A stretch of 64,000 nt of DNA from UBA4486 sp041984885 (GTDB lineage: Bacteria; Pseudomonadota; Gammaproteobacteria; Eutrophobiales; Eutrophobiaceae): the NCBI GenBank assembly GCA_041984885.1, contig JBHIXH010000004.1, positions 32,556 to 96,555 on the forward strand, given 5' to 3'. The position numbers and the translations under genes were made by a program. Shown piece by piece: positions 34,232 through 42,849 of this stretch (position 1 is the first letter of the stretch; the number at the start of each line of letters is the position of its first letter). The notes below the pieces were generated by a model. It made no database searches. It was not told the DNA's origin and saw only the letters and a program-made list of their open reading frames with translations.

Positions 34232-35527
34232 ATGACTGATATAAAACCTGAAAACCTCGGCAAATACGAAGTCATCAGTGAAGTTGATCGGGGCAGCATG
34301 GGCATAGTCTATCTGGGGCATGACCCGTATATCGATCGACCGATTGCAATCAAGGTGGCCCTGGCCGACTCGTTAAACGACCCGGAATCCGGTGAGCGCT
34401 ACCGCAAGATGTTCTTCAATGAGGCGCACACCGCGGGCAAGCTGACCCACCCGAATATCATTAATATTTTCGACGCCGGCGTCGATGGTGAACATTGTTA
34501 CATCATCATGGAATACATAGATGGTGGTGCAACACTTAAACCTTATACCAAACCGGAAAGCCTGTTACCGATCGAAAAAGTCGTCGAGATTATTTTCAAG
34601 TGTGCGAAAGCACTGGACTATGCCCATCGCCAGGGTGTCGTTCACCGCGATATCAAGCCGTCAAATATCCTGTTCACAAAAGACCAGGATATCAAGATAG
34701 GTGATTTCAGTATCGCGCATATCAAAAAGCAGGATTCAACCGAGACGCAGGTCATGGGCATTATGGGTTCGCCACGTTATATGTCGCCCGAGCAATTGAA
34801 AGAGGAGTTTGTCGGTAATCAAACGGATCTTTTTTCACTCGGCGTCATCATGTATGAACTATTGACCGGTAAACACCCGTTTCAGGCAGAAAATTTTTCC
34901 CGACTGGTCAACAAAATCCTGAACGAGGAGGCAGTGCCGATCCGTAACCTCCGTCCGGACATTCCGCAGGTGCTGGAAGAGATCGTAATGAAAGCACTGA
35001 ACAAGGATGTCACCGGGCGCTACCAGATGGGGCTGGAAATTGCGTCCGATTTGAGTAAAGGGTTTGATGAACTTGACGGGCCTGAAGAAGACATTAACGA
35101 GGAGGAGCGGTTTCAACGGATCAAGGAACTGAATTTTTTCAATGGATTTCCGGATGCAGAAATCTGGGAGATTATCCGCGCCAGTAGCTGGCAGGATTAC
35201 GAAGCGGAGGAAAATATTATCGTCGAGGGTGAACTCGACGATTGTTTCTATATTATCGTAACGGGCGGCGTGGCCGTAAAAAAGAACGACCGGACGATCA
35301 GGGTTCTGCGCCTGGGCGACTGCTTTGGTGAGATGGGCTACCTGGCCAAGACGAAACGCACTGCATCAATTTTTGCCGATGAACGAACGTCACTGTTAAA
35401 GATTAATTCGACTGTGATCTCGCAGGTTTCGCTGAATTGTCAGGTGCGATTTCTGAAAGTCTTTTTGCGCACTTTGATCTACCGTCTGTCCGCCACGACG
35501 GAAAAAGCATCACAGGAGAATATTTGA
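34232..35527 (+). CDS. Ser/Thr protein kinase with C-terminal cyclic-nucleotide-binding domain (copy 2)
   Basis: 431 residues, colinear with the copy at 29551 over its whole length and clearly paralogous (shared RYRKMFFNEAHTAG, IIFKCAKALDYAHRQGV, NQTDLFSLG). The kinase core keeps the lysine (AIKVAL), HRD-I-K-P-S-N and SPRYMSPEQ, but the glycine loop is DRGSMG, lacking the first glycine, and DFG is DFS as in copy 1. The C-terminal cNMP domain holds NIIVEGELDDCFYIIVTGGVAV and FGEMGYLAKTKRTASI. Divergent from the CBS-repeat-protein unit. The altered glycine loop suggests weaker ATP binding or a modified role relative to copy 1. Confidence 0.9.
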   Translation: MTDIKPENLGKYEVISEVDRGSMGIVYLGHDPYIDRPIAIKVALADSLNDPESGERYRKMFFNEAHTAGKLTHPNIINIFDAGVDGEHCYIIMEYIDGGATLKPYTKPESLLPIEKVVEIIFKCAKALDYAHRQGVVHRDIKPSNILFTKDQDIKIGDFSIAHIKKQDSTETQVMGIMGSPRYMSPEQLKEEFVGNQTDLFSLGVIMYELLTGKHPFQAENFSRLVNKILNEEAVPIRNLRPDIPQVLEEIVMKALNKDVTGRYQMGLEIASDLSKGFDELDGPEEDINEEERFQRIKELNFFNGFPDAEIWEIIRASSWQDYEAEENIIVEGELDDCFYIIVTGGVAVKKNDRTIRVLRLGDCFGEMGYLAKTKRTASIFADERTSLLKINSTVISQVSLNCQVRFLKVFLRTLIYRLSATTEKASQENI

Positions 35528-35620
35528 ATACCACGGTTTTCCTGGATGAAACCGCGCAGGTTGTGCAATGCAATACGCCTTTTGCACTAAAATGTTCATT
35601 AGATTATTCTTTGTTTTAGT

Positions 35621-35638
35621 CTCACCCAAATGGGTGAG
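35621..35638. promoter_or_regulatory. 18-bp palindrome upstream of the DUF1302 gene
   Basis: CTCACCCA-AA-TGGGTGAG, a perfect inverted repeat 84 bp before the ATG at 35722. No T-run follows on either strand, so an operator is likelier than a terminator. The remaining 35528-35721 interval shows no gene. Confidence 0.45.
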
Positions 35639-35721
35639 AGAATAAAAATAGTTATGATGTCGGCCATGATCGGTACGAGTTTTCGATAGTCATTAGTTGT
35701 GGTGTCGTATTCGGGGGTAAT

Positions 35722-37629
35722 ATGAATCCATTCATCAGGCAGCTGGGCGGTGTCATCTCCTCTGCTTCTGTGTTGCTTTGCGTTTTTTCCTCTCAACCTG
35801 CACGTGCGGTCGAATTTGAGCGCGGTGAAATTTATGGCAGTTTTGATACCACGTTATCGATGGGCCTGTTAACCCGCGAATCGGGTATCGATAGTAACCT
35901 GGTCGCGCCTTCGAATGCTGCAGTGGCCGGCGGATTTGCCGGAAGAGGGCTGTCGTCAAACTATGACGACGGCAACACGAATTTTCAGGATGGCTCTGTC
36001 AGCCGGGTTCTTAAATTTACCTCGGAACTGGATGTTTCCTACCGTAACATGGGTGCGTTCGTGCGCTTTTCCGGCTTCAAGGATTTTGTCTACAAGGGCA
36101 ACCTGGACCGGGATGCCGGTATAACCGCCAAAGCCGAACGCCTCGTCGCGGATAACGTCAACCTGCTCGATGCGTTTGTCTGGATGAATTTTAATTTGGG
36201 GAAAATGCCGGGCGAAATTCGCGTGGGTGAACAGGTTATCAGCTGGGGTGAGAGTACTTTCATCCCCAACAGCATTAATGTCATCAACCCGTTTGACGTC
36301 AGCAAACTGAGAACCCCCGGGGCTGAACTGAAAGAAGCGCTGCGTCCGATCGGTGCGGTGTTTGCCAGTCTTGGGGTAACGAACAATATATCGGTCGAGG
36401 CGTTCTACCAGTACGACTACGAAAATACGGAACTGGAACCGGTCGGCTCCTTTTTCAGCACGAACGACTTTATTGCCGATGGCGGAAGCAAGTTTCAATT
36501 TGGCAATGGCGCATTATCGGACAGGGGCACGTTCAATTTCGGAAACTTCTTTACGGGCACACCGGGGTTCTTTGATCCGGACTTTGCCTCGGTACCGCGT
36601 GGTGCAGATAACAGGCCCGATGAAGGGGGGCAATTCGGCGCTGCGTTGCGGCTGTTTGTGCCGGAATTGAATGACACTGAATTTGGCCTCTTTTTCATCA
36701 ATTATCACAGCAGGACACCCGTATTAAGTGTAACAACCGGCACACCTGCCGGCGTGACGGCAGGCGTTCAACAGGCGGGCACTTGCGGCGTGGTGTTTGC
36801 GGCAACTTGCGGGGCCCTTGGATTGGCAACGGCCCATGCCATTGACGGGTACGGTGCAACGGCAAATTATTTCGGTGAATTTGTCGAAGATATCCAGTTG
36901 TACGGTTTCAGCTTTAACACGGAGCTGGGTAAGACCGGGGTTGCATTGCAGGGAGAGTATTCCTTTAGAAATGATGTGCCATTGCAGATCGATGATGCGG
37001 AACTGCTCGCCGCAGGATTACAACCGCTTGGCGTAGCATTAGGGCTGGGAGTCGTGCCGAGTCAGCTCGGAGACTTCAGTACAAGCTTCAGCACAGTCAT
37101 ACCGGGATTCATTGAAAGGGATGTGAGCCAGATTCAGCTTACCGCCACGAAACTGTTCGGTCCCGCGTTGAAGGCTGATCAGGCCGCACTGATCGGTGAG
37201 TTCGCCGTGACCCATGTGCATGACATGCCCGATAAAGATGAGTTGCGACTCGAGGCACCCGGCACCTTCACCGGCGGAAATCCTGCCATTACGGCCCTGG
37301 GCCTGCAGCCTAAAACTGAAACTGCCGATAATTTCGCAGATGCGACCTCGTTCGGATACCAGATTCGGGGTCGAATTGATTACCTGAATGCATTGGGACC
37401 GGTCAATCTTTCTCCCCGTTTTGCCTGGCGGCATGATGTCACCGGTATCGCCCCGCTTGGTTTATCCGGTTTTCGCGAAGATACAAAAACGATCACGGTG
37501 GGAATGACTGCAACCTATCAAAATGAATGGGTGGCAGACTTCAGTTACACAAATTTTTTCGGTGCTGAAAAACATAATTTACTGAACGATCGTGATTTTT
37601 TTGCATTCAGTCTTAAGTATTCATTTTAA
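35722..37629 (+). CDS. DUF1302 outer-membrane protein
   Basis: 635 residues. Signal peptide (about 1-29, ending QPARA), then a beta-rich body: GEIYGSFDTTLSMGLLTRESGID, VGEQVISWGESTFIPNSINVINPFDVSKLRTPGAELKEAL (the family core) and a final strand ending FSLKYSF with the C-terminal Phe of outer-membrane proteins. DUF1302 proteins are predicted porins encoded next to DUF1329 genes, as here, and often near RND/MMPL transporters in hydrophobic-compound metabolism. No transporter is seen here. Function unproven. Confidence 0.88.
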   Translation: MNPFIRQLGGVISSASVLLCVFSSQPARAVEFERGEIYGSFDTTLSMGLLTRESGIDSNLVAPSNAAVAGGFAGRGLSSNYDDGNTNFQDGSVSRVLKFTSELDVSYRNMGAFVRFSGFKDFVYKGNLDRDAGITAKAERLVADNVNLLDAFVWMNFNLGKMPGEIRVGEQVISWGESTFIPNSINVINPFDVSKLRTPGAELKEALRPIGAVFASLGVTNNISVEAFYQYDYENTELEPVGSFFSTNDFIADGGSKFQFGNGALSDRGTFNFGNFFTGTPGFFDPDFASVPRGADNRPDEGGQFGAALRLFVPELNDTEFGLFFINYHSRTPVLSVTTGTPAGVTAGVQQAGTCGVVFAATCGALGLATAHAIDGYGATANYFGEFVEDIQLYGFSFNTELGKTGVALQGEYSFRNDVPLQIDDAELLAAGLQPLGVALGLGVVPSQLGDFSTSFSTVIPGFIERDVSQIQLTATKLFGPALKADQAALIGEFAVTHVHDMPDKDELRLEAPGTFTGGNPAITALGLQPKTETADNFADATSFGYQIRGRIDYLNALGPVNLSPRFAWRHDVTGIAPLGLSGFREDTKTITVGMTATYQNEWVADFSYTNFFGAEKHNLLNDRDFFAFSLKYSF

Positions 37630-37647
37630 AGATGGGAATAAAAAGTT

Positions 37648-39009
37648 TTGATCAACGTAAAAACAAAAGTCGTACTGGTTTTAGGTTTATTAGCGGTTAA
37701 TTCGGCCATTCAGGCTGAAACCTCTGCCGATCAAATAGCACGTCTTGGCAATGATCTGACCCCGCTCGGTGGCGAGAAAGCCGGCAACCAGGATGGCTCT
37801 ATCCCCGCGTGGCAAGGTGGTCTGACTACTGCACCTGCCGGCTACAAACCGGGAAACCACTTTGTCGATCCTTACCAGGACGACACGCCGTTGTTTACAA
37901 TTACCTCTGCGAATTCTTCCGACTACGAATCGAAGTTATCTGAAGGCCACAAGGCATTACTGAAAACCTACCCGGACAGTTACAAGATGATTGTCTACCC
38001 GAGCAGGCGATCCGCATCTGCCCCGGAGCATATCTATGCCGCGACAAAACAGGCCGCTGCCTCTGCCAGCCTGACCGAGGATGGCAACGGTGTCACCGGT
38101 GCGACGATTGGGATTCCATTCCCGGTCCCCGAAACCGGGCAGCAGGTAATCTGGAATCATTTGCTGCGTTATCGCGGTGATCACGTCGAAAGAGACTACG
38201 CCCAGGTCGCACCCACCCGCAGTGGTGACTACACATTGGTGCAGATCAGTGAACAACTGACATTTCAATATAACCAACGCGATAAAACCGAGTCAGACCT
38301 GAATAATCTGATCGCTTTATTCCGACAGGAAGTGACTGCACCGGCGCGTCTGGCAGGTGGGATCCTGCTCGTGCATGAAACGCTGGATCAAAAAATAGAA
38401 AATCGCAAGGCCTGGTTATACAACCCGGGGCAGCGACGGGTCAGACGCGCACCGAATGTCGCATTCGATAACCCGGGCACTGCATCAGACGGTATGCGTA
38501 CCAGTGATCAACTGGACATGTTCAATGGCAGCCTGGAGCGTTACGACTGGAAACTGATCGGCAAGAAAGAGATCTACGTGCCGTACAACAATTACAGGAT
38601 TCACAGTCCGGATTTAAAATACAATCAGATATTGACGCCATTACATATCAACCAGGACCTGCCCCGGTATGAACTGCATCGTGTCTGGGTAGTCGATGCT
38701 ACCTTGAAAGCAGGTTCGCGCCATATTTACAAGCGGCGCACTTTTTATGTTGATGAGGATTCATGGCAGGTATTAATTGTGGATCAATACGATAACCGGG
38801 ATCAGTTATGGCGCATTTCTGAAGGGTTTGCGATTAATTATTACAATCTACCCGCAATATGGACGACACTTGAAGTGCATACGGATCTGCAAGCCGGACG
38901 CTATCTTGCGTTTGGTCTGTATAACGAATCTGAACCGTACAGGTTCGACAAGAAATTCGACGCAGAATATTTCACCCCATCGGCCCTGAGAAGAGCAGGC
39001 CGACGCTAG
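37648..39009 (+). CDS. DUF1329 secreted protein (LolA-like fold)
   Basis: 453 residues, TTG start at 37648 preceded by GGGA; the signal peptide begins at once (VVLVLGLLAVNSAIQAETS), supporting this start. Family hallmarks: IARLGNDLTPLGGEKAGNQDGSIPAWQGGL at the mature N-terminus, the IPFPVPETGQQVIWNHLLRYRG block, and RRAPNVAFDNPGTASDGMRTSDQLDMFNGSLERYDWKLIGKKE. The fold resembles lipoprotein carriers, so a role in lipid or hydrophobic-ligand handling with the DUF1302 partner (18 bp upstream) is inferred. Confidence 0.9.
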   Translation: MINVKTKVVLVLGLLAVNSAIQAETSADQIARLGNDLTPLGGEKAGNQDGSIPAWQGGLTTAPAGYKPGNHFVDPYQDDTPLFTITSANSSDYESKLSEGHKALLKTYPDSYKMIVYPSRRSASAPEHIYAATKQAAASASLTEDGNGVTGATIGIPFPVPETGQQVIWNHLLRYRGDHVERDYAQVAPTRSGDYTLVQISEQLTFQYNQRDKTESDLNNLIALFRQEVTAPARLAGGILLVHETLDQKIENRKAWLYNPGQRRVRRAPNVAFDNPGTASDGMRTSDQLDMFNGSLERYDWKLIGKKEIYVPYNNYRIHSPDLKYNQILTPLHINQDLPRYELHRVWVVDATLKAGSRHIYKRRTFYVDEDSWQVLIVDQYDNRDQLWRISEGFAINYYNLPAIWTTLEVHTDLQAGRYLAFGLYNESEPYRFDKKFDAEYFTPSALRRAGRR

Positions 39010-39058
39010 AATTTTCAACATATTTTTTCAGCGTCTGATTCCAGACCAGGAGAAGCCT

Positions 39059-39502
39059 ATGCAGGCATTCAGGATCTTTTTGCTGGTAGTAATTGCGACG
39101 ATATCGTGCGCAACCCATGCGGGCGCTGACGCAAGAAACCTGGGTGTCTGCATGATTGATTCATTAGACGGCAAGGAGAGGAAGTTGCTGGCTAAATGGG
39201 TCTTTTTTGCGATGGCCGAGCATCCTGAAATCAAGGTTTTTGCCAATGTCACCGGTGACGACCGTGACGTTTCGGATATTGCGGTTGGAAAATTAATGAC
39301 GCGATTGCTGGCGAGCGATTGTGCAGTGGAATTGAGTCAGGCCTATCAAGCCGACCCGGCTGCCGTTGAAAAAGCGTTTGAACTGGTTGGTCAGGTTGCG
39401 ATGCGGGAGTTAATGGCGGATGACGACGTCAGCAGGGCTATCGTCAATTATGCGAATTATGCGGATCTGGAAAAAATTAATGCCATTCTCGAAGGAGAAT
39501 AG
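39059..39502 (+). CDS. Small exported protein of unknown function
   Basis: 147 residues with a signal peptide (FLLVVIATISCATHAGA). The mature part is mostly helical with two cysteines (LGVCMIDSLDG and LASDCAVELSQ) that could form a disulfide. A strong AGGAGA ribosome-binding site at 39048-39053 and a clean ATG support it as a gene. No named family recognised. It lies 49 bp after the DUF1329 gene and 81 bp before the TerC-family gene, all on the same strand. Confidence 0.7.
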   Translation: MQAFRIFLLVVIATISCATHAGADARNLGVCMIDSLDGKERKLLAKWVFFAMAEHPEIKVFANVTGDDRDVSDIAVGKLMTRLLASDCAVELSQAYQADPAAVEKAFELVGQVAMRELMADDDVSRAIVNYANYADLEKINAILEGE

Positions 39503-39583
39503 TTTTTCCCGGTCAGGTACTGCAAGGGAAGGCAGGACAGTTCAATAAAAATTTCTCAATCCGGCATCAAAGGGTAACGATAC

Positions 39584-40345
39584 ATGTTTGAGTGGGTACT
39601 TATACCCGAAGCCTGGGTGGCGTTGGCTACATTGATAGCACTGGAAATCGTGCTTGGTATAGACAACATCATTTTTATCTCGATTCTTGTTGCTCGATTA
39701 CCCGAGCAACAGCGAAACAAGGCTCGGCAAATTGGATTGGGATTCGCGATGGCATCGCGATTATTGCTGTTGTTCAGTCTTGTCTGGGTCATGGGACTGA
39801 TCGAACCGATATTTACACTGTTCGATAATGCCATATCCGGACGCGATATTATCCTGATACTCGGCGGTCTTTTCCTGCTGGCGAAAGCCACGCATGAAAT
39901 CCACAGCAGTCTGGAGATCGTGGACAGTAAGGATTCCGGCCCAGCGACGGCGAGTTTTTTCTCCGTGATTATGCAGATATCGATCATTGATGTTGTCTTC
40001 TCGCTTGACTCCGTGATTACTGCAGTCGGGCTTGTCGATCACGTGAGTATCATGGTCATCGCCATCGTTATTTCAGTCGGGGTCATGCTGGTTGCCGCCA
40101 GACCGATAGGTGAATTCGTCGACAAAAACCCGACGATTAAAATGCTTGCGCTATCATTTTTAATTCTCATCGGCTTCACGCTTGTGGTAGAGGGATTTGA
40201 TGCCCATATTCCGAAGGGCTACATCTATTTCGCCATGGCCTTCTCATTCGCCGTTGAAATGCTGAATATCAGGGTCAGGTCCAAAAAGTCCGGTGACGTG
40301 CAGCCGGTCATGCTGTCGAAACGTATTTCGGACGGTGACGCCTAG
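39584..40345 (+). CDS. TerC-family integral membrane protein
   Basis: 253 residues with about seven membrane helices. ALEIVLGIDNIIFISILVARLP and the internal counterpart IDVVFSLDSVITAVGLVDH carry the paired acidic motifs (GIDN, SLDS) of the TerC/Alx superfamily. Alx and relatives are implicated in manganese or calcium efflux and in metalation of exported enzymes. It lacks the C-terminal CBS domains of the longer YoaE/YegH type. Ends about 50 bp before the tRNA gene on the other strand. Confidence 0.88.
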   Translation: MFEWVLIPEAWVALATLIALEIVLGIDNIIFISILVARLPEQQRNKARQIGLGFAMASRLLLLFSLVWVMGLIEPIFTLFDNAISGRDIILILGGLFLLAKATHEIHSSLEIVDSKDSGPATASFFSVIMQISIIDVVFSLDSVITAVGLVDHVSIMVIAIVISVGVMLVAARPIGEFVDKNPTIKMLALSFLILIGFTLVVEGFDAHIPKGYIYFAMAFSFAVEMLNIRVRSKKSGDVQPVMLSKRISDGDA

Positions 40346-40397
40346 GCGACTGGCTCATCCTGGCCGATTAACATTATGAAACCGGGAAAAAAAATAA

Positions 40398-40474
40398 TGG
40401 TGCCCTGGGCAGGAGTTGAACCTGCGACCTTCCACTTAGGAGGCGGATGCTCTATCCGACTGAGCTACCAGGGC
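40398..40474 (-). tRNA. tRNA-Arg (anticodon CCT)
   Basis: 77-nt cloverleaf including an encoded 3' CCA. Acceptor stem GCCCTGG pairs with CCAGGGC; D-arm TAGCTCAGTCGGATAGAGCA; anticodon loop CTCCTAA (anticodon CCT, reading AGG); T-arm GCAGGTTCAACTCCTGC. No introns or anomalies. Confidence 0.97.
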
Positions 40475-40584
40475 AGTGGTATAAGGTAAAATCATACCGA
40501 TAGTCGGAATGCGAGAAAACCTTTGCCGGAATTTGGGGTCACATTCCCATCAGTCATGAATAGCAAATTTCAGATAATCCCGGC

Positions 40585-41541
40585 ATGCGCGATACGTTAC
40601 CACTGCTAGACAGGTACCATTTCCCGGCGATAACAAGGCGAAAACCGTCCACGCTGCAAATTAATGTTACTCTGAAATGCAATCAGGCCTGTTTGCATTG
40701 TCACGTTAACGCGAGTCCAAAGCGTACCGAAATGATGAGTGAACAGACGATTGCCACGATTTTCGAAGTATTAACGCATGCAGAATTCAATACACTCGAC
40801 ATCACCGGCGGCGCACCGGAACTACATCCGCAATTCCGGAAACTGGTAAAACACGCCAGGGCATCCGGAATTAAAGTCATTGATCGTTGTAACCTGACGG
40901 TGCTGGAACAGCCGGGGCAGGAGGATACAGCTGAGTTTCTTGCCGAACACAACGTGGAAATTGTCGCATCGTTGCCTTGTTATCTGGAAGAAAATGTAAA
41001 CAGGCAAAGAGGTGATGGCGTTTTCCAGTCAAGTATTCGTGTCTTGAAAAAACTGAATGCGCTTGGTTATGGCAAGGAGAAAATATTGAATCTTGTCTAT
41101 AACCCGCAGGGAGCAACTCTGCCGCCCGAACAACAGCAATTGGAAAAGCAGTATAAGGACTATTTAAAGGAAAACCATGCAATTCAATTCAATGAATTGT
41201 TTGTAATTTGTAATATGCCGATCAACCGGTTTGGCAGTACCTTGCTGAGTAATAATGAATTTGATCCGTACATGGAGTTACTGAAAAAAGCCTATAAACC
41301 AGAGAACCTGCAAAATGTAATGTGTCGTGACTTGATCAGTGTTGACTGGCAAGGGTATTTATACGACTGTGATTTCAACCAGATGCTCGGTTTGCCAATG
41401 CAACAGGGTGCGAGGCATCGATTGCATTTAACAGATATCCTTGAATCCGATGTTGTCAATAACAAGATTACGGTCAAGGATCACTGCTATGCCTGCACGG
41501 CGGGTCAGGGCAGCAGTTGTGGCGGTGCCCTGTCACACTGA
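40585..41541 (+). CDS. arsS: Arsenosugar biosynthesis radical SAM protein ArsS-like
   Basis: 318 residues. Radical SAM cluster motif CNQACLHCHV preceded by TLQINVTLK, then the DITGGAPELHPQF segment and DUF3641-type C-terminus: MCRDLISVDWQGYLYDCDFNQMLGLPM and HCYACTAGQGSSCGG, cysteines expected to hold auxiliary clusters. In some members the C-terminal region carries selenocysteine; here all positions are Cys. ArsS is proposed to adenosylate dimethylarsenic compounds. The two transferases that follow are the partners usually found with it. No arsM methyltransferase is in the window. Confidence 0.88.
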   Translation: MRDTLPLLDRYHFPAITRRKPSTLQINVTLKCNQACLHCHVNASPKRTEMMSEQTIATIFEVLTHAEFNTLDITGGAPELHPQFRKLVKHARASGIKVIDRCNLTVLEQPGQEDTAEFLAEHNVEIVASLPCYLEENVNRQRGDGVFQSSIRVLKKLNALGYGKEKILNLVYNPQGATLPPEQQQLEKQYKDYLKENHAIQFNELFVICNMPINRFGSTLLSNNEFDPYMELLKKAYKPENLQNVMCRDLISVDWQGYLYDCDFNQMLGLPMQQGARHRLHLTDILESDVVNNKITVKDHCYACTAGQGSSCGGALSH

Positions 41542-42215
41542 TGATCAGCATAATTATTCCTGTTTTAAATGAGGCGGATACAATAGATGACTGCTTGCAT
41601 TCCTTGCGGGAATGGTCAGAACACGGTCATGAAATTATTGTCGTCGATGGTGGCAGTGCTGACGCCACCATAGCCAGAGCCAGTCAGTTTCAAATTCATC
41701 TTGTTAATTCCGGTAAGGGCCGGGCCAGACAACTCAATGCCGGTGCCGGGCAGGCACACGGTGAGTTACTGTTATTTTTGCATGTCGATACTGTCCTGTC
41801 GGAATACTCCTCCGCTCTCATGAAAAAACTGGATATTGAGGACACACACTGGGGGCGATTCGATGTGCGGTTGTCAGGTAACCACCCGGTTTTTCCGGTC
41901 ATCGCCAGAGCGATGAATATTCGTTCACGCATGACCGGCATCGCCACCGGTGACCAGGCGATGTTTGTCAGTCATGACCTGTTTAAACGGGTTGGAGGCT
42001 TTCCTGAACAGCCACTAATGGAAGATATTGCATTAAGCAAAAAGCTGAACACGATTCAAAAACCCGTTTGCATCAAGGACACTGTAATCACTTCATCCCG
42101 ACGCTGGCAGAAACAGGGCGTATTCAAAACCGTAGTGTTGATGTGGATACTGAGGTTTGCCTATTTTGTCGGTGTTCATCCTGATCGGCTGGCATTGCAT
42201 TATGCAGATAACTGA
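41541..42215 (+). CDS. TIGR04283-type glycosyltransferase (ArsS-associated, rSAM transferase 2)
   Basis: 224 residues from the ATG at 41541, which shares a base with the arsS stop. GT2 fold: ISIIIPVLNEADTIDDCLHSL, EIIVVDGGSADAT, GKGRARQLNAGAGQAHGELLLFLHVDT (DxD-like HVD), and FKRVGGFPEQPLMEDIALSKKL. In arsenosugar loci this family is the candidate enzyme adding the sugar. The frame is open 24 nt further up but that would overlap arsS. The next gene begins inside its last codons. Confidence 0.88.
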   Translation: MISIIIPVLNEADTIDDCLHSLREWSEHGHEIIVVDGGSADATIARASQFQIHLVNSGKGRARQLNAGAGQAHGELLLFLHVDTVLSEYSSALMKKLDIEDTHWGRFDVRLSGNHPVFPVIARAMNIRSRMTGIATGDQAMFVSHDLFKRVGGFPEQPLMEDIALSKKLNTIQKPVCIKDTVITSSRRWQKQGVFKTVVLMWILRFAYFVGVHPDRLALHYADN

Positions 42216-42849
42216 TCGTTGTCTGCAGATTTTTAGCAAGATTCCCCGGGCGGGGCGGGTGAAAACCCGACTCATTCCACATGTCGGTGAAACAGTCGCC
42301 ACCGATATCTATAAAAAACTGTTCGACAAAACTTTACAGACAGCGAGTCAACTGGAGAATACCTCTGTGCAGGTGTGGCTTGACCAGCAGCCGAGCGCAG
42401 ATTTCCTGTCATTCATTGATTCTAAATATGGTTTTTCCTGCCAAACACAGTCCGGTAAAGATCTGGGACAGAGGATGTGTCATACACTCAAACAAAGTGA
42501 AGATAAATTCAGCGCACAAGTGATCATCGGTTGTGACTGTCCTGATCTGGATAGCGACATAATTGAACAGGCGTTTCAGATGCTGGAGCGCCAGCATGAT
42601 CTCGTCTTAGGACCGGCACGGGACGGTGGTTATTATCTGATTGGTATGCAAACAGTCACCGCGGCACTGTTTGACCGGATAAAATGGGGGACCGAAACCG
42701 TACTGGCAGATACTTTGAAACGGGCAGAGCAACTCTATCTTGGTTACTGCCTGTTACCGGAATTAATGGATCTCGATGATGCCCAGGATCTGGAGTATTT
42801 TAAACGAACCAGGGCCCGGTTTTTGACTAGCGCTTTATCCGGCGAATAA
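42202..42849 (+). CDS. TIGR04282-type transferase (CofC/GT-A-like, rSAM transferase 1)
   Basis: 215 residues from ATG 42202, overlapping the previous gene by 14 nt. Nucleotidyl/glycosyl-transferase-like fold: QIFSKIPRAGRVKTRLIPHVGE (KTRL motif), VIIGCDCPDLDSDIIEQAF and LVLGPARDGGYYLIGM are diagnostic of this family. It usually travels with the TIGR04283 protein and a radical SAM gene. Its 3' end overlaps the convergent flgZ by 23 bp, marking the border with the flagellar cluster. Confidence 0.88.
   Translation: MQITDRCLQIFSKIPRAGRVKTRLIPHVGETVATDIYKKLFDKTLQTASQLENTSVQVWLDQQPSADFLSFIDSKYGFSCQTQSGKDLGQRMCHTLKQSEDKFSAQVIIGCDCPDLDSDIIEQAFQMLERQHDLVLGPARDGGYYLIGMQTVTAALFDRIKWGTETVLADTLKRAEQLYLGYCLLPELMDLDDAQDLEYFKRTRARFLTSALSGE

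Noticed and set aside
35956..36498. 180-codon minus-strand frame inside the DUF1302 gene
   Set aside because: Complete overlap with a recognised outer-membrane protein gene and no recognisable domain.
42827..42849. 23-bp convergent overlap between the TIGR04282 gene and flgZ as a regulatory antisense arrangement
   Set aside because: Short tail-to-tail overlaps are common, and nothing else in the sequence suggests regulation.
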